A stretch of 64,000 nt of DNA from Prorocentrum cordatum (GCA_963575745.1 CAUYUJ010004780.1:582676-646675), one strand, 5' to 3'. Positions 9,480 to 21,589 are shown, counted from the first letter of the stretch. Translations and numbers: made by a program. The notes: generated from the letters alone by a model not told the origin.

Positions 9480-10110
9480 GCGGCACATCAACGCTCGCCG
9501 TGCCGAAGGCCAAAAACCGCGCGTGTTTCTTTTCTTACTGGCTTCCAAAGTCCACCGCCGATCGCTGGGGCATCCGCGCGCTGCGAGATCATTCTCGCGC
9601 CCCCCCCCCAGGACCCATGGAAGGAGATAACTCTCCAACGCAGGCCGCGAGACGCGATTATCCTGGCGCAATCTTGGAGTGGACTGCGGGGGCGGCGCTG
9701 CCATCGGCATTTGAAGCCACAGCAGCGCTGGGGCAATCCTGCAACACAAGCACATGGTTTTTTTTCCGAGGTGCGGGAAAGGGGGGCCTCGTTGCCAGAG
9801 GAGCAGCCGCCGCGCGAAACGCGCCCTTCCTCGCGCCCCATGGACCAGCCGCATGCAAAGCACACTCGCCAACCCAGACCGCAAGGCGCGATTCCCTTGG
9901 AGCAACCTCGGAGTAGACTGCGGAGAAGCCGCTGTCATCGCGATTTGAAGCCACAGCGACACCCGAGCACCCCAACGAAATTCGCATGGACGGTCTTGTC
10001 GGAGGAAGGCCTGGGTGCCAGGGGATCTGCCGCCGAAAGAGCGACAACCGCATAGAGAAGGCACACTCGCCAGCCCAGACCGCAAGGAGCGATTGTCCTG
10101 GCGCGGCCGT
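9480..10110. repeat. Clustered partial copies of the duplicated unit
   Basis: Short diverged copies of pieces of the 6.2/10.05-kb duplication lie in tandem here. CACTCGCCA(A/G)CCCAGACCGCAAGG-type segments occur near 9625 (diverged), 9862 and 10068. GTTTCTTTTCTTACTGGCTTC followed by CCGCGCGCTGCGAGATCATT occurs near 9520-9600. No gene is supported. Confidence 0.65.
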
Positions 10111-10615
10111 TGGGTTTAAACTTTTTTTTGATTTGGCCTCGACCTGTCCAAAGCCTCCAACGCGCCTCCGAGAATGACGCCCTCCAAGAGGCACAGGCAC
10201 TCCCGTTGGGCCGGAGGAAAAAAAACGCGCGCGGCTGCTTTTCTAACTGGCTTCAAAACCTCCGCCCTGCGCGGTGGGACCTCCGCGCGCTGCGAGATCA
10301 TCCTCGCATGGCTTTTGTCGGAGTCCCCCTACAATGTTGCGGCTAAGAAGAGAAAGCCTCTGCATCACGAATCCCTCCTCCTTCTTTGAACCACCTCATC
10401 CCTCCTCCTTTCCCCGTACTTGCATCGCAGCAGCTCAACTCGCCGACGCTTGATTCCGCGCACGTATGAGCCTCGCCGCAATGCGTCGGCGACGTCCGAT
10501 GTTTACCTGCGCTCGAAAGACGTTGCACAGCATCTTCGAAAAAGGAACCCACAAGCCAAACTATGAGGGGGACGCCCCTGCGCATGTATGCATATATGTA
10601 TATGTGCATCTGTAT

Positions 10616-10616
10616 A

Positions 10617-10661
<45 letters not shown>

Positions 10662-10680
10662 ATATATAGACATACGTGTG
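10616..10680. repeat. (TA)n microsatellite
   Basis: Nearly pure TA for about 45 bp, then TATAGACATACG-type sequence. Confidence 0.97.
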
Positions 10681-10692
10681 TGTATAGGCATA

Positions 10693-10910
10693 CATGTCAA
10701 GTTTGCGCTACACACATCCAATATATGCGCTACAGATGTGCTTCTGAAGATATTCCTGCGTTGCGGGGGGACGCCCCTGTATCATCTGGATGTGCATATG
10801 TACATGCCCGGCACACGCACAAACTCATTGAAATCTGCTCGTGGCTGGCCACAGCACGCGTTGCTGCTCGCTGCTGGCGAACCATGCTGCACGAGGTGAC
10901 GGACAATGTC
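10693..10910 (+). repeat. Dispersed 200-bp repeat, copy 3
   Basis: Third copy; closest in order and sequence to copy 2, and sharing CTCGTGGCTGGCCACAGCACG with copy 1. Confidence 0.75.
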
Positions 10911-11511
10911 TTCCTTCCTCCACCTTACCTCATCATGATCCTTCGGGCCTCTCGGGGTCCTTGGTCACTGCCGCCTCTGCCCCTCATCATCCGCTAGCGT
11001 TTGAAATCAACTGTCAATCAGTTGGCCTCGGCCCTCGGCCGAACTAGGACGCGGGGGAAGTGACCCCGCTCCGCTCTCAGGGCTCAACGGCGATGTCCTC
11101 GACTCCTCGCCCATCCCCTCGCAGCCATGGCACGATGGGCCCCTCGGGCTGGGCTCGCTGGGCGTCGACGGCAGGAGCGTCGCGACGCGAGCTCTGAGGC
11201 TTCTCCTCACTCTCCTCCTCCCCCTCCTCCTCCTCCTCGCCAAGCATCTCGTGAGCGGCCAGCGCCGCTTGAATCCTTGCAGCACCCCCTGGGGCGCTGC
11301 GATCCTCCAGAGGCGGAAAAGGAGTTGGACAACGACGGAGATGGGAGAAGCAAGATGGGAAATCCTGGTAATGAGGATGAGGAGGTCATCCTCGTCCGCA
11401 GCATCTCCCTCCCCCCTTCCACTGCCCCGCCCCCCCCCCAGGAGGTGGGGGGGAATTGGATTGGGAAAATGCGAGGAGGAAGACAGGGGGAGGAGGGTGA
11501 AGGAAGGAGGT

Positions 11512-12370
11512 CTACATGTGTGAGAGGATCGCTCCTCCTGCAAGAGCAACTTCGACTTCGACTGCATCCTCTGATGCTGCTGCTGCTGCCGCTGCGGCCA
11601 CCTCGACTGCCGAACCCACTTGCCCGCCAGGGTGAACTTCGGCGCCGCCGCCGCGGCCCTCGCCGCCTTCGCCGCCCTCCTCTTCCTCTGCTCCTGACCT
11701 CCTCTCCTCTTCTGGGGCCTCCTCTGCCGATGGGTCGGATTGGGCTGTGGCTCGGGCTGGGGCGGCTGCGACGGCTGGGGCGGCTCCTTCTTCGGCGGCA
11801 GCCGCGGCGGTGGTCCAGGTGGTGACTTCGGCCGATGGGGCTCCTTCTTCGGCGGCGGCCGCGGCGGTGGCCCAGGCGGTGACTTCGGCCGGTGGGCCGC
11901 CCAATTGGGTTGTCGAGTCAGTCGTCGACGCATCAGCGATGCATCACCGACGCGACCGCTGCCCAGCGTCCCAGAATCACAGGGCTACCGTACTACATGT
12001 CCAACTCACCACACCCACTTGAACCCATTTGGGCGGCCTGGATTGTTCTTTCTCGTCGTCGGCTTCTGTGTCTGCCACCGCCGCTTCGCCTCGTTCCAAT
12101 ACTCGCGCGCCCATTCCCAGGAACCGCTGGGCGCGGAGTCGGACGACGAGCTCCGGTCGGGGCTCTGGGGCCGCCCAGGCCTACGCCAGCCCCTGGAATC
12201 CCACGACCAGGAGTCGTGGCCCCAGGAGTCCCACGACCACCAATCGTGGCCCCGAGAGTCCCACGATGACCACCGGGTCCAGCTCCGGCTTCTGCTTCTG
12301 CTAATGCTGGTGCTGGTGATGGGGTGCCTCTTCCTCCTCCTCGCCCTATACCTGGGGCGGCTCCTCATGC
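11512..12370 (-). other. Pro/Lys-rich and RS/WDS-rich open frames, possible exons
   Basis: Two minus-strand frames look protein-like. In 12006-12368 an Arg/Ser-rich start leads to a degenerate repeat of the type WDSWGHDSW, then a charged segment (WEWAREYWNEAKRRW). In 11007-11933, RPKSPPGPPPR(P/L)PPKKEP is repeated, followed by Arg/Lys-rich sequence and a short globular piece (KFTLAGKWVRQSRWP). They can only be joined in phase by a 30-nt gap (GTGTGG ... GGTAG), which is too short for a convincing intron. SR-type RNA-binding protein is one possibility; translated minisatellite is another. Confidence 0.25.
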
Positions 12371-12639
12371 TGCAGCCTCGGGGGATGCCAGTTATACTCC
12401 CGCATCAACGAGCCAGTTACATCATGGGCCTTGGGTTGGTGACTAACGCACTTCAGGCTTGGCCTTGGACGCGATTTCACCAACCCAAGCAGCGCCAGGA
12501 TGTACACGAGCTTCTCTGATGTTGGTTTACAGCTGGCATCCCCTCCGCCTGCTCTTACTGCGGCAGAGGCGGTCCGTGGCCATTGGCCGCGCCCAGCGGC
12601 TGGCGCCGCGCGTCGCGACGCCGCGCCCCGACCGCCGTT

Positions 12640-12830
12640 TCTTCAAACGGCGGCGCGGCGCCCCTCCTCTTCCCCTCCTTTTCCGCTCCTCCCCCTCCTC
12701 CTCTTTTCCTCCTCTCCTCTGCTCGTTCTTCTCATCCGAGCCCCATCCTTGGCGTTTCTCCTCTTCCTGGCTTGGTGCTGCTCGTTCTCCCCCTCCTCTT
12801 CCATGCGTCTCCCTGACGTTTTCAGTTCTG
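12640..12830. repeat. Pyrimidine-rich tract
   Basis: C/T-rich with CTCCTCC and CCCCTCC runs. Nothing else was seen between about 12500 and 13000. Confidence 0.7.
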
Positions 12831-13025
12831 CCGGGCCCGAGTGCTCCATGCAGGCGCTCTCGGCCAGAAATGATCGCGCACATTCCGAGCCATGCGGCAT
12901 GCGACGTGCAGCACTGCTCACACCCGACGAACGTTCACACCATCGATAAAGCACCGTTAACATCAAGCTGAAACCCAATGCTAGCAGCACCTACGCGTAG
13001 AACGGGCACACTCTGTCACGACAAG

Positions 13026-13078
13026 CAGGGGGGGCGCCCCTGGTTCACCTAGGCGTCTTCTCAGGGGGGCGCCCCGCT
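13026..13078. repeat. Two GGGGCGCCCC palindromes
   Basis: GGGGGCGCCCC occurs twice within 50 bp. Related G-run/CGCCCC palindromes lie in the dispersed repeat at 4153 and 10766, so this is probably a fragment of the same family. Confidence 0.6.
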
Positions 13079-13639
13079 TCCCATGTGTCTATCATAATAG
13101 CCGCCTCTTACATCGTATATCTGTCTGCTTACATTGATGTACATGTCGCCTACACTCCCTGGTTTCAGACGGTCCTGTTGGCGTTGAACGACAGTCCGCG
13201 ACGACAACGACAACGACGGGCGACCCTCCGATCGATCGCCCAACGGCCACACCCACACCACAGCAATTCTCCGACACGCTCCGCAACGGCATTCCACAAA
13301 AACTCCGACACGATCAAAAAAAAACGACTTGCAGAGACCCTGCAGCCATCGCTGCGGCTGCCGCGCGAACCCGCATGGACGGGGAAACTGGGCGCACGCG
13401 CACACGGGCCGAAACTGGCTACGGAATAGGCACAGAGGATGGGCGGCCGCACTACGCACCGAGGATGTCGTCCTTCCTCACCACTTCCCCCCTTGGAAAG
13501 GAATGGGCCTACCTGGCGCCGAATGAACACACCACGAGCCAATTCTTGAACCAAAAAACACGCTGCCGAGTGGCACCGCGCAGTGCCACCTCTGTGCGCG
13601 CATGCCTGCCCATGTTATGTACGCGTGTGTGTACAATAT

Positions 13640-13705
13640 AGGATTGCATGTGTATATGTATATATACATATATGTTTTTGTATATATATATATATACGAC
13701 CATTG
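13640..13705. repeat. TA/TG-rich microsatellite
   Basis: Imperfect (TATG)n and (TA)n. Nothing coding is supported between 13080 and 13730; 13736-13924 has a short minus-strand WDSW-containing frame too weak to call. Confidence 0.9.
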
Positions 13706-14099
13706 AATATATACACGCGTAACATATGAAGATTCCCGCGACGGCCTGGTTCGGCGGCTGCTGAGGGTGGGCCTGGTGCGACGCCGCAGCGGCCGGCGGC
13801 GGTTTGTCGCGGCGACCCAGGAGTCAAGGCCTTCCCAGGAGTCCCAAGGGGTCGGCGGTGCGGCGTAAGCCCATGAATCAGTAGAGTAGTCCTCGCTTGG
13901 CCAGTCCCTGGGCCAACATATCACTATTACCGTGCCCTGCTAGGATCCCCCATACAATGGAATTCAAGTCGGCGCGCATCGAACACGCGCACACATTGGA
14001 TATATACATAAACACGCGTTCGTGCGCGACATACCGTGTATGAGAGCAGGCGTGCTTTCGATGTTTCGCCATGCATTGCGCATATGGCTTTTCATCGTC

Positions 14100-14760
14100 C
14101 GTTTCCTTCCCCTCCAAGCCCTCTCCAAGAATCCCTTCGGGCATACACTCAAACATGTATGCTGTGGGCGCCTCAATACACGCACCATGTTACACCGCTC
14201 TTCCCTCCAACTTCCCTCCGAACCTCTAACCCTAACCGCCGCCCCTCACCCCAAGCTCAAAAACCCATTTCAAGCATTGACCCGGAGTTGCCCCCGTCAA
14301 TATGAAATAACACCCATCCACACACAATCCTCCACCCTACATGCCTGCATATTCCGTGCAGGCCCCCGTGCGCGCGGTTTCTTTATAGTTCACCCTCTTC
14401 ATCCGTTTCCTTCTCCTTCCCAGCGCCTCGAAGTTCCGATCATGCATCCCCGCACCTACTCCTACTTCCAAGTCTCCCTCTCCAAGCTCCTCCCTCCCCT
14501 CCAAGCCCCTCAAAGCCTTCTCCTGCCCTGCCATTCCCAAAATAATTCCTACAAGCCTCATCCAAGCTTTCGTCCATCTGGGCCTCCCTCAAAGCCTTCT
14601 TCCAAGCCTGCTTCCTCTGACCTGCAAGTCCGGCTTCAATCATCAATGTGTCAATGCTCTTCCTCAACCCTCGTGCCTTCGCCTTGCTTCCGTGCATCCT
14701 CCTCCCCCTCCTCCTTGTCCTCGTCCTCGTCCTCCTCCTCCTCCCCCTCCTCCTATGACT
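14100..14760. repeat. CCTCCAAG-type degenerate minisatellite
   Basis: TCCAAGC/CTCCAAG motifs recur irregularly among C/T-rich sequence, ending in (TCCTCG)n at 14700-14755. No gene was seen from 14000 to 15100. Confidence 0.55.
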
Positions 14761-15132
14761 CTTCACGTTTTCTGGGGTGGAGGACTTTCAGCATCTTGAG
14801 GCATCAGGGGCCCATGGCAGACGAGCAGGATACAGCGAACGGGAATCTGCCGAATCGACATGTTGTATGCCAGGGGGCATCTTTTGGAGGCTGCGCGGCC
14901 ACATCAAGCCATCTTGGGGCAGTTCTTGAGGCCTTCAGGAAGCATGACGGAAACCATATTGGACTGGGCAGACTTGTGTGAATTCGGGTGCCATGCGCGT
15001 TTTTCAGCACACTTCTGCACGAGCCCCGTCTTGCCAAGAGGAGCCACCTCCATCAGTGTGGCACACGTGCATTTTCCTTGGCCATAATTTTGGCGCAAGG
15101 GTGGAGCGGGGCCAGGGCCCGCACACTGAGCC

Positions 15133-16745
15133 TTGGGACCTTTCAGCCCAGACCGAGCCCGCGGGCTCGAGCATCTCCGCCACGTCGCCTGCGATCGGGC
15201 GACTCGGGTGGGCGCTGATCGGGGCGCTGGTGCTCACGGAGTGGGACTGCCTCCCAGAGCTGCTGGAGTGCCGCCGAGAGACGGCGCCCAAGGAGCCCAT
15301 CGAGCGGCTTGCTGACGCCGGCGAGGATCCCTGGAGAGGGGTGCCAGTGGGCTTCATGGCGCCGTGGGCGCGGTGGAACCGAGTGTATGTGCAGGCCCCG
15401 TGGGCGAAACACGGGGGTGGTCATGCTCCTGGTTTCGAGTGGGCGCTGCCAACCGTCTCGCGCGGACGGCCGTGGACCCCGCGCAGCGGGTGGTGATCAT
15501 CAATCTACGGGGCAAGGCCCACATGCACGCGCGGCCCAGGTGTGGTGTGCCGTGGACCGAGCATCCCGGCCTCTCTGAGAAGCAGCGGGAGCAGGCGGTG
15601 ATCGCGGCTAAGCGGCTGATCGTGCGGCACGAGCTGGGCCATGCCGAGGCTGCGTGAGTGAAGGTGGACCAGGAGAACGGCAAGAAGAAGGCCAGCAGAA
15701 GCACGAAGGTGGCGACGTGGATGGTCATCTCTGCGCTCTTCACGATTATAAGAGACCGAACCTGGGAGACCTACGCCGCCGTGGGGCTCGTGTTCGGGAG
15801 GATTAATATTGCGCTTCTTCCAGCTGGGCCCGCTGATCTCTGCAACGTAACACGCCAGTCTGGCAGCCCTCCAGGCGGTGGAGGATCTCGAGAACTTCCG
15901 CAAGTTCACCTACGAGCTGGTACAGCAGCGGGGACCTGGAGCTGCTTGCGGGATACGCGGGCGGAGTACTCCTCCTCATCTATGTCCTGTGGTCGCCCCT
16001 GGGCAGTGAGACGACGGGAGACACTGACAGCGAGAGTGGCAGCGAGTCGAAAGGGGACAGCGTCTACGGAGGCGCCGACATCAGCGACAGCGACGAGGAG
16101 ACCGACATCAAGGCGCTGTTCGCCGAGTTGGCTCGCGGGCTGTCGGACATGGCGACCGCAGTCGGGAAGCTGAAGTCGAAGATCGATGGAGGCGATGGAG
16201 CTGCGGCTGCTGCAGGCGGCGGGGTTGGCGCCTCGGGCCCTGGGCCTGGGCCCTCCCCCGCCGCCGCCAGCGGAGCCCCCTGGGCCGAGTCCTGGCGAGC
16301 CGACGGTGGCAGATGTGGACTCCTTCCTCCAGAAGCTGAGCGAGCACGAGGACGTCGTGAGGAAGGACGCGGGGTGGTCTACCAAGGCACAGGCGGGATC
16401 AGCCACTCCGAGTTCGAGTGCAGCGACCTGCGAGAAAGTCGGGGACCTCGCGGCGCTCGAGGATCCGCCGAAGGACCAGATCGTGCAGCTGAAGGAGGGT
16501 GAGGTCGTGAACCCGAAGGACAGCTTGCCGACGACGCTGCAGAGGTACCGTACTATTGCGGGGGCCCCCGTGGGAGGTGTCAGGACAAGAGTGCGCCCGA
16601 CGAAGCTGGCGAAGCTCTACAAGGGAGGGCGCAGCGCCCGCACCGAGACTCAGGAGTGGCTGCGCAGCAAGGATCTGCAGACCGCGGGGGTAGCGCAGGA
16701 GATCAACATGTTGGCCATGGTACTGAACCGCATGATGAGCCAGGG
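15133..16745 (+). pseudogene. Broken coding remnants, probable retroelement ORF with a membrane segment
   Basis: Several plus-strand blocks read as protein but in changing frames. 15140-15495 has IGRLGWALIGALVLTEWDC and a Trp/Pro-rich part. 15458-15657 has PGLSEKQREQAVIAAKRL. 15860-16180 has VEDLENFRKFTYELVQQ, then, one frame over, a membrane segment (LLAGYAGGVLLLIYVLW) and a Ser/Asp/Glu-rich stretch (SDSDEETDIKALFAELARGL). 16190-16745 has a Pro-rich linker and TETQEWLRSKDLQTAGVAQE. The layout recalls the region before RT in dinoflagellate YR retroelements, but this is inference. No catalytic motif is visible. A decayed host gene cannot be excluded. Confidence 0.4.
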
Positions 16746-16924
16746 ACAGTCTCGCCATCGCTCGGACGTCCATTCCCTGTGTGTTCTTCGGTTTCGTGCG
16801 TGGCTGTTTCGCCAAATGATCAAGGATGCTCCTCGATGGTCCCCGCCGAAGGAAAAATGCACACGTCCGAGCGATGCCAAGGGGACAGCACGACGAGCTG
16901 ATCAATTCCCAGGCCGCGGAGCTG

Positions 16925-17060
16925 ACCTGCCTCCCACGGCCCAGGCCCCGAGCCCGGCCCTGGCCCCCAGCCCGGCCCCGGCCCCTGCCCTGGCCCCAAC
17001 CCCGAGCCTGGGCTTGGCCCCGTCCCCTGCCCTGGCCCCTGCCCACTGGCCCGCGTCGTT
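16925..17060. repeat. GGCCCC/GCCCCTG-type minisatellite
   Basis: Tandem 6- to 12-bp units (CCCGGCCCTGGCCCC-like). It ends the coding remnant at 15133-16745. Confidence 0.85.
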
Positions 17061-17074
17061 CGTCGTTCCACATC

Positions 17075-17222
17075 GTCATCGTCGCCATCGGCCGTTGTCG
17101 ATGGTCTTCGGTCGTTGGTCATCGCTCGCCGTGAATCGTCTACCGTCGTCATAAGTCGTCGTCACCTTCGTCGCCGTCGCCGTCGCCGGCGCCGTCGCCG
17201 TCGTCGTCGTCGTCGTCGCGAA
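17075..17222. repeat. (CGT)n trinucleotide array
   Basis: CGT/CGC repeats, loose from 17075 and purest at 17155-17218. Confidence 0.9.
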
Positions 17223-17687
17223 ATCTTCGACAGCGTCGGGAACGATCTGGAGCGTCGGCGCGGGGCCGGAGGCCACCACAATATAGAGGGGGGGGAAGGG
17301 GAAGAAACGAGTCAAGAACTGGTGAACAAGACGGCCTGGAAAGAGTCACATGGAAGGTCATCCTCAGCTGCTGCTCCCTGTTGGGCAAGCATTGGCTTAA
17401 ACACGCTCTTGTAGGCGTACTGGGATGCGTTTGCATGTGCGATCGCTGTACAGGTAGAGCAGGAGTAGAGCCGTGCAGGGATATTGAAACTGATGGGTAC
17501 CAATCGGTCGGAAGAAAAGGGTGGACACATGAAGTATGAATGCGTTGACAGTAGATGCGGTTCCCACTCGCTCCCCTAGGAGGACGGAAGATGGAAAACC
17601 GCCCAACACTTGAAAGAGGACGGCGGCTAAAGCTCCCCATAGTGCTTGAATTTAAAATATCTTACCTATGCTACAAAGAACTGGGCC

Positions 17688-17870
17688 TGGATGTCGGTCT
17701 GGCCGTTCCGTGCTCGCCGTCGCCGCCCCGTCGCCGCCTCGTCGCCGCCCGTTGTCTGGGCCTGGGTGTCGGTCTGGCGGTTCCGTGCTCACCGTCGCCG
17801 CCCCGTCGCCGCCCGTCGTCTGGTCGTGGGTGTCGGTTTGGCGGCTCCGAGCTCGCCGTCGCCGCGTAGA
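17688..17870. repeat. Three-unit tandem repeat of about 63-68 bp
   Basis: Units start CTGG(G/T)C(C/G)TGG(A/G)TGTCGGT and end CCGTCGCCG near 17688, 17756 and 17819. Open frames on both strands are by-products. Confidence 0.85.
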
Positions 17871-17879
17871 TTGCACCAC

Positions 17880-19080
17880 ATACATTCTCCTTTGTTAACA
17901 ATTATGGTAGAATGCTAAGATCTATACCCCCCGGGGTTAACGGTACACCTTTTCCATTTTGCAAGTTACATACTGCTTCGCCCCATCGTCCATCCTGAGT
18001 TTGAAGTCGTAGCATCCCAGGCAGGCCAGAGTTCGCCCCCCTCACCCTCGTCAGAACATATAATGCACTCGCACTCGTGTATAAAAACTTACCCGTTCTC
18101 AAGAATCCGTTGCAACATAAGCTGGACGAAATGCACACGCGCGCGTCGTCGCGCGCGCCTGCAAACATTTGTCGAACACCGCAGGTTTCGGAAATAAACA
18201 ACATCGAGTGTAACGAAGCCGTGTTTTTCTTTGCACAGAAAAACACATGGTTTCGCAACACAAATGTTCCAGAACAATTTTGCGTTCGCGCTCTTGCGAA
18301 TCCTCAAGGGCGGTTTTCCAACATGTTCAACACATTCTGCCAAACGGGCCTCTCGCGCCACATGCCGAACTCAGTCGACAGCCCTTGCGCGCGTGCTGGG
18401 GAACACGACCCGTGTCAAACAATACCACGTTGGCCAGTCGCGCGCGCCGGCCGCGCGCACATGTCGAAGTCGTTCCAAAACTTTCATCACCGACGCGAGG
18501 ACATCGTCGTCGCTATCGGCGGGCATGATCAACATTGGCGCCGTCGTTAGTTTTACCGTCGTCATCGCCACCATCGTCACCATCATTGCTACTCTCATGA
18601 TCGTGTCCACCGCTGTCGGCGTCGCCATGATACCGCGCTCGCCCAAGTCACCAACTTGCACTGAAGTGCCCGCTGGGAAGTGCCCAGCGGTTAGTGGCAC
18701 CACGGCCGCGTCTGTCGCGCCAAACTAACTGGCCGCTGCGCGCGCGGGCATGCGCAGGCTAGCGCGGCTGCAGAGATGCACCAGCCAACGCCAAGCATTC
18801 ATTGCAATCGCCGTCGCATGGGTTTTGCAAACCTGGTTGCGGGCGGGTGGGCGGGACGTTTGCAAGGGCATGGAATGGGCAAACTCATTTGCAAACGCCA
18901 TTTTCAAATATTAGGACCCACCAACCCCCCGAAGCCAAACTTGCTGGCCCCCCTGGGGATGCGCAGTTTACATGTGACTCTGCCCCGTTGTCCATCAGAA
19001 CATGAATTCGCAATATAAGGGATTCATACTATCCCCCCCACCCCCTCCTTTCCTGACAAAGAACAGCTGAGCGCGCGCAC
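17880..19080. other. No feature recognised
   Basis: Mixed-composition sequence, less GC-rich than its neighbours. There are a few CGCGCG runs (18140, 18440, 18740) and a direct repeat of AAATGTTCC-type words. No convincing ORF, RNA gene or repeat family was found. Confidence 0.5.
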
Positions 19081-19084
19081 TCGT

Positions 19085-21540
19085 TTATCAGCGCTCCACG
19101 AGGCAGCCGTCCGCGGACTGGGTGATGCGCGCCGCCGGGCGGCGTGCAACTTCGCCTCCACGGAGCGGTTCCCTGGTGGTAGCGCTGAGACGAGCCCGAA
19201 GGGTCAACCCCGCGAGGCGCAGGTGCGCGGCACCTGCCCCCGCCGCGCGAAACTCGAAGTTCGGGCCCCCCGCCCGGGGGCCCCCTGCCCACGAGCGGCG
19301 CGCCGCCGCGTCGAACTGCATCGCAGAACGCGGCCGCTCGCCGAGCGAACTCGCGCGCGCGGCCACCTGCGCCGCGCGGGCGAGGGGGCCGCGCCGCCGC
19401 GCGCCCCTGGCAGCGCGCGTCTGCCACGCGCAATGCTCACGAGGCCACGGCGACGCAAAGCTCGGCAGATAGCCAACTTTCGCCGCCGCGGCCCCGCGCG
19501 CATCGGAGGCTGCGCGCCGCCAGTTGAACGGCGGCAGCCACTTCTGGGCCCCTGCCTCCAAAGGGCCCGCCCCCGCTCCCGGCGCTTGGCCCGAATCCCA
19601 GAACGGCGGGAAAACCTTCGACGCTCGCCAGCGGGGCGAGCCGCGCGGGCGAGCGCGGAACGATCCCGCCTCGAGGTCCGGCGACGCGCGCGGGCGGGCC
19701 GCGCCCTCGCGCCGCGACTTGCTGCCTGAGCCTCCAGGGCGTCGACCGCGGCAGATGATGGCCAGGTCGCGGAGGGGCGCCCGCCCCAGCGACTTCTGCC
19801 GAAATTCGCGCGGCCCGGCGACCGCGCCGCCGCTCCCGCCCGGCGAATGGCGGGCCCAGTCGCCGCGCGATCGGCGGTCGGTTCGCGCGCGGAACGCAGC
19901 GCATCTTCGAGGCGGGAAAGACCACCCATCCACCATCGCGAGTCGCCCCTGGCCTAGGTCCCTCCTGGTCGCGAGCCGCGCGGGCCATTGCCTCGGCGCA
20001 TCCCGATTGCTGGGCCGCGTCGGCAGGCCAGCGGCCCCCGCGCGTCGGGCCCTCGTCCTCCCAGCCGAGTCAAGGCCCTGCGCGAGCCCGTCCCCGCCTG
20101 GAGCAGGCGGGCCCAATGGGCGGTGCTCCAGCGCCTCAGCCGAATCATTGCGCCCCCCCTCTCGGGGCCTCGGACTCGGCCATGGCCGCCCAGGCGGGCG
20201 AAGACAAGGCGCCCGCGATGCCCGCGCGAGCGCGACTCCGAACGTCTCGCGACGCCCTGCAGCGCATCGCGCGAACGCCGCGGACAAGACGCGTCGCGCC
20301 TGTCGCGCGCGCAGCTGCAGCCGCTGGCGAGCCAAGAACGCGCGCCCCACGCGCGCAAGGTGACACCCGCGGGCAAGAAGTACCACGGCGGGGCAGACGC
20401 GCGCCACGCGCGCGCGGAGACGCGGCCACCAACGAGCCCAGGACACGCGCCAGGCGCCGCGCACGGGCAGGCAGTGCCGGGACAGACGCGCGCCACGCGC
20501 GCGCGGAGCTGCGGCCGCCAAAAGGCCAAAGACACACGCCGCGCCCGCGCACGGCGCTCCACGAAGGAGAAGACACGCGCCTCGCGCGCGCAGGGCTGCG
20601 GCCCCAGGGACACGCGCCGCGCGCGCGCGCAAAGTGCCGCGCGCGCGCCGCGAGGGGGCGGGCGAACGCCTCGCGCGCGCGGAGTTGCGGCCACCAATGA
20701 ACCACGGGCACACACCCCACACGTGCAATGTGCCATTCGCGGGCAGAAGTTGCCGCGGCAGGGCAGACGCGCGCCGCGCGCGCTCGGAATAGCGGCCGCC
20801 AGTAGGCCACAGACGCACGCCTCGCGCGCGCAGTGCGACGCGCTTGGGCAGAGCGCGCCGCGCAAGGGCAGACGCGCGCCCCGCGCGCGCAGACACGCGG
20901 CCACCAATGAGCCAGGGACGCGCCTCGCACATGCAAAGTGCCACTCGCGGACAGAGCGCGCCGCCGAGGGGCAGACGCGCGCCCCATGCGCGCGGACTTG
21001 CGGCCACCAATGAACCAAAGACACGCGCCTCACGCGTGCATAGTACCACGCGCGGGCAGAATGCACCACGCATGGCAGACGCGCGCCGCGCACGCGCGGA
21101 GCCGCGGCCGCCAATGAGCCCAAGGACACACGCCTCACGCGCGCAGGGTGTCACGAACGGGCAGGGCGCACCGCCGCGGGGTAGACGCGCGCCCCGCGCG
21201 CGCGTCGCATGGGCACGCGCGCGATGACGCCCGCGCGCGCGGCCGCGGTGGGCGCCGCAGAAGCCGCGCCGCAGGTGCCCCTTGCCGAGCGCGGCGGGCC
21301 GCTCACCCAGCCGAGCGCGCGCGTCGCCCTCCCCGACCCTGGTTGTCGCGCGCGCCCCCTCGCACCCCCGCCCGCGCAAGCAGCGCAGACTGCGCGACAC
21401 CTCGCGCACATCGCTTGGGCTCGCGTCGCCCCGCGCCGCTGCGCGTCGCGAGGCGTCCCTTCCCTGTCGCCCAAACATGGGGGCTGGGGCGGGGGCGCCC
21501 GCGCCGCTGTTTCGCGTCCGCGATCAACGTTGCACGATGA
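19085..21540. repeat. GC-extreme region with a 104-bp tandem array
   Basis: Between about 20330 and 21230 the landmark GCGGCC(A/G)CCAA(T/C)GA recurs at 20422, 20511, 20687, 20792, 20897, 21000 and 21104. The spacing is about 90 bp at first and 103-105 bp later, with many CGCGCG runs. The flanks 19085-20330 and 21230-21540 have the same composition without a clear period. Frames of hundreds of codons are open on both strands, because stop codons are rare at this GC level and the array repeats. Arg/Ala-rich translations change frame between units, so no gene is called. Confidence 0.75.
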
Positions 21541-21589
21541 TCGCACCTGGCAATGAAGCAAAAAAAAGGTCCTGCAACAGCGCGCGCAA

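Larger units (their letters stand above)
10055..10910. repeat. Segmental duplication, copy 2
   Basis: Same landmarks in the same order as 6220-7015, ending with copy 3 of the dispersed 200-bp repeat at 10693-10910. A (TA)n array at 10616-10668 takes the place of the shorter TA/TG array of copy 1. Confidence 0.8.

Noticed and set aside
14215-14235. Telomere-like CTAACCCTAACC
   Set aside because: Only about two units, within C/T-rich sequence.
19088-21478. A 796-codon minus-strand ORF and several long plus-strand ORFs
   Set aside because: Extreme GC content makes stops rare, the translations are Arg/Ala-rich and switch frame between 104-bp units, and both strands are open together.
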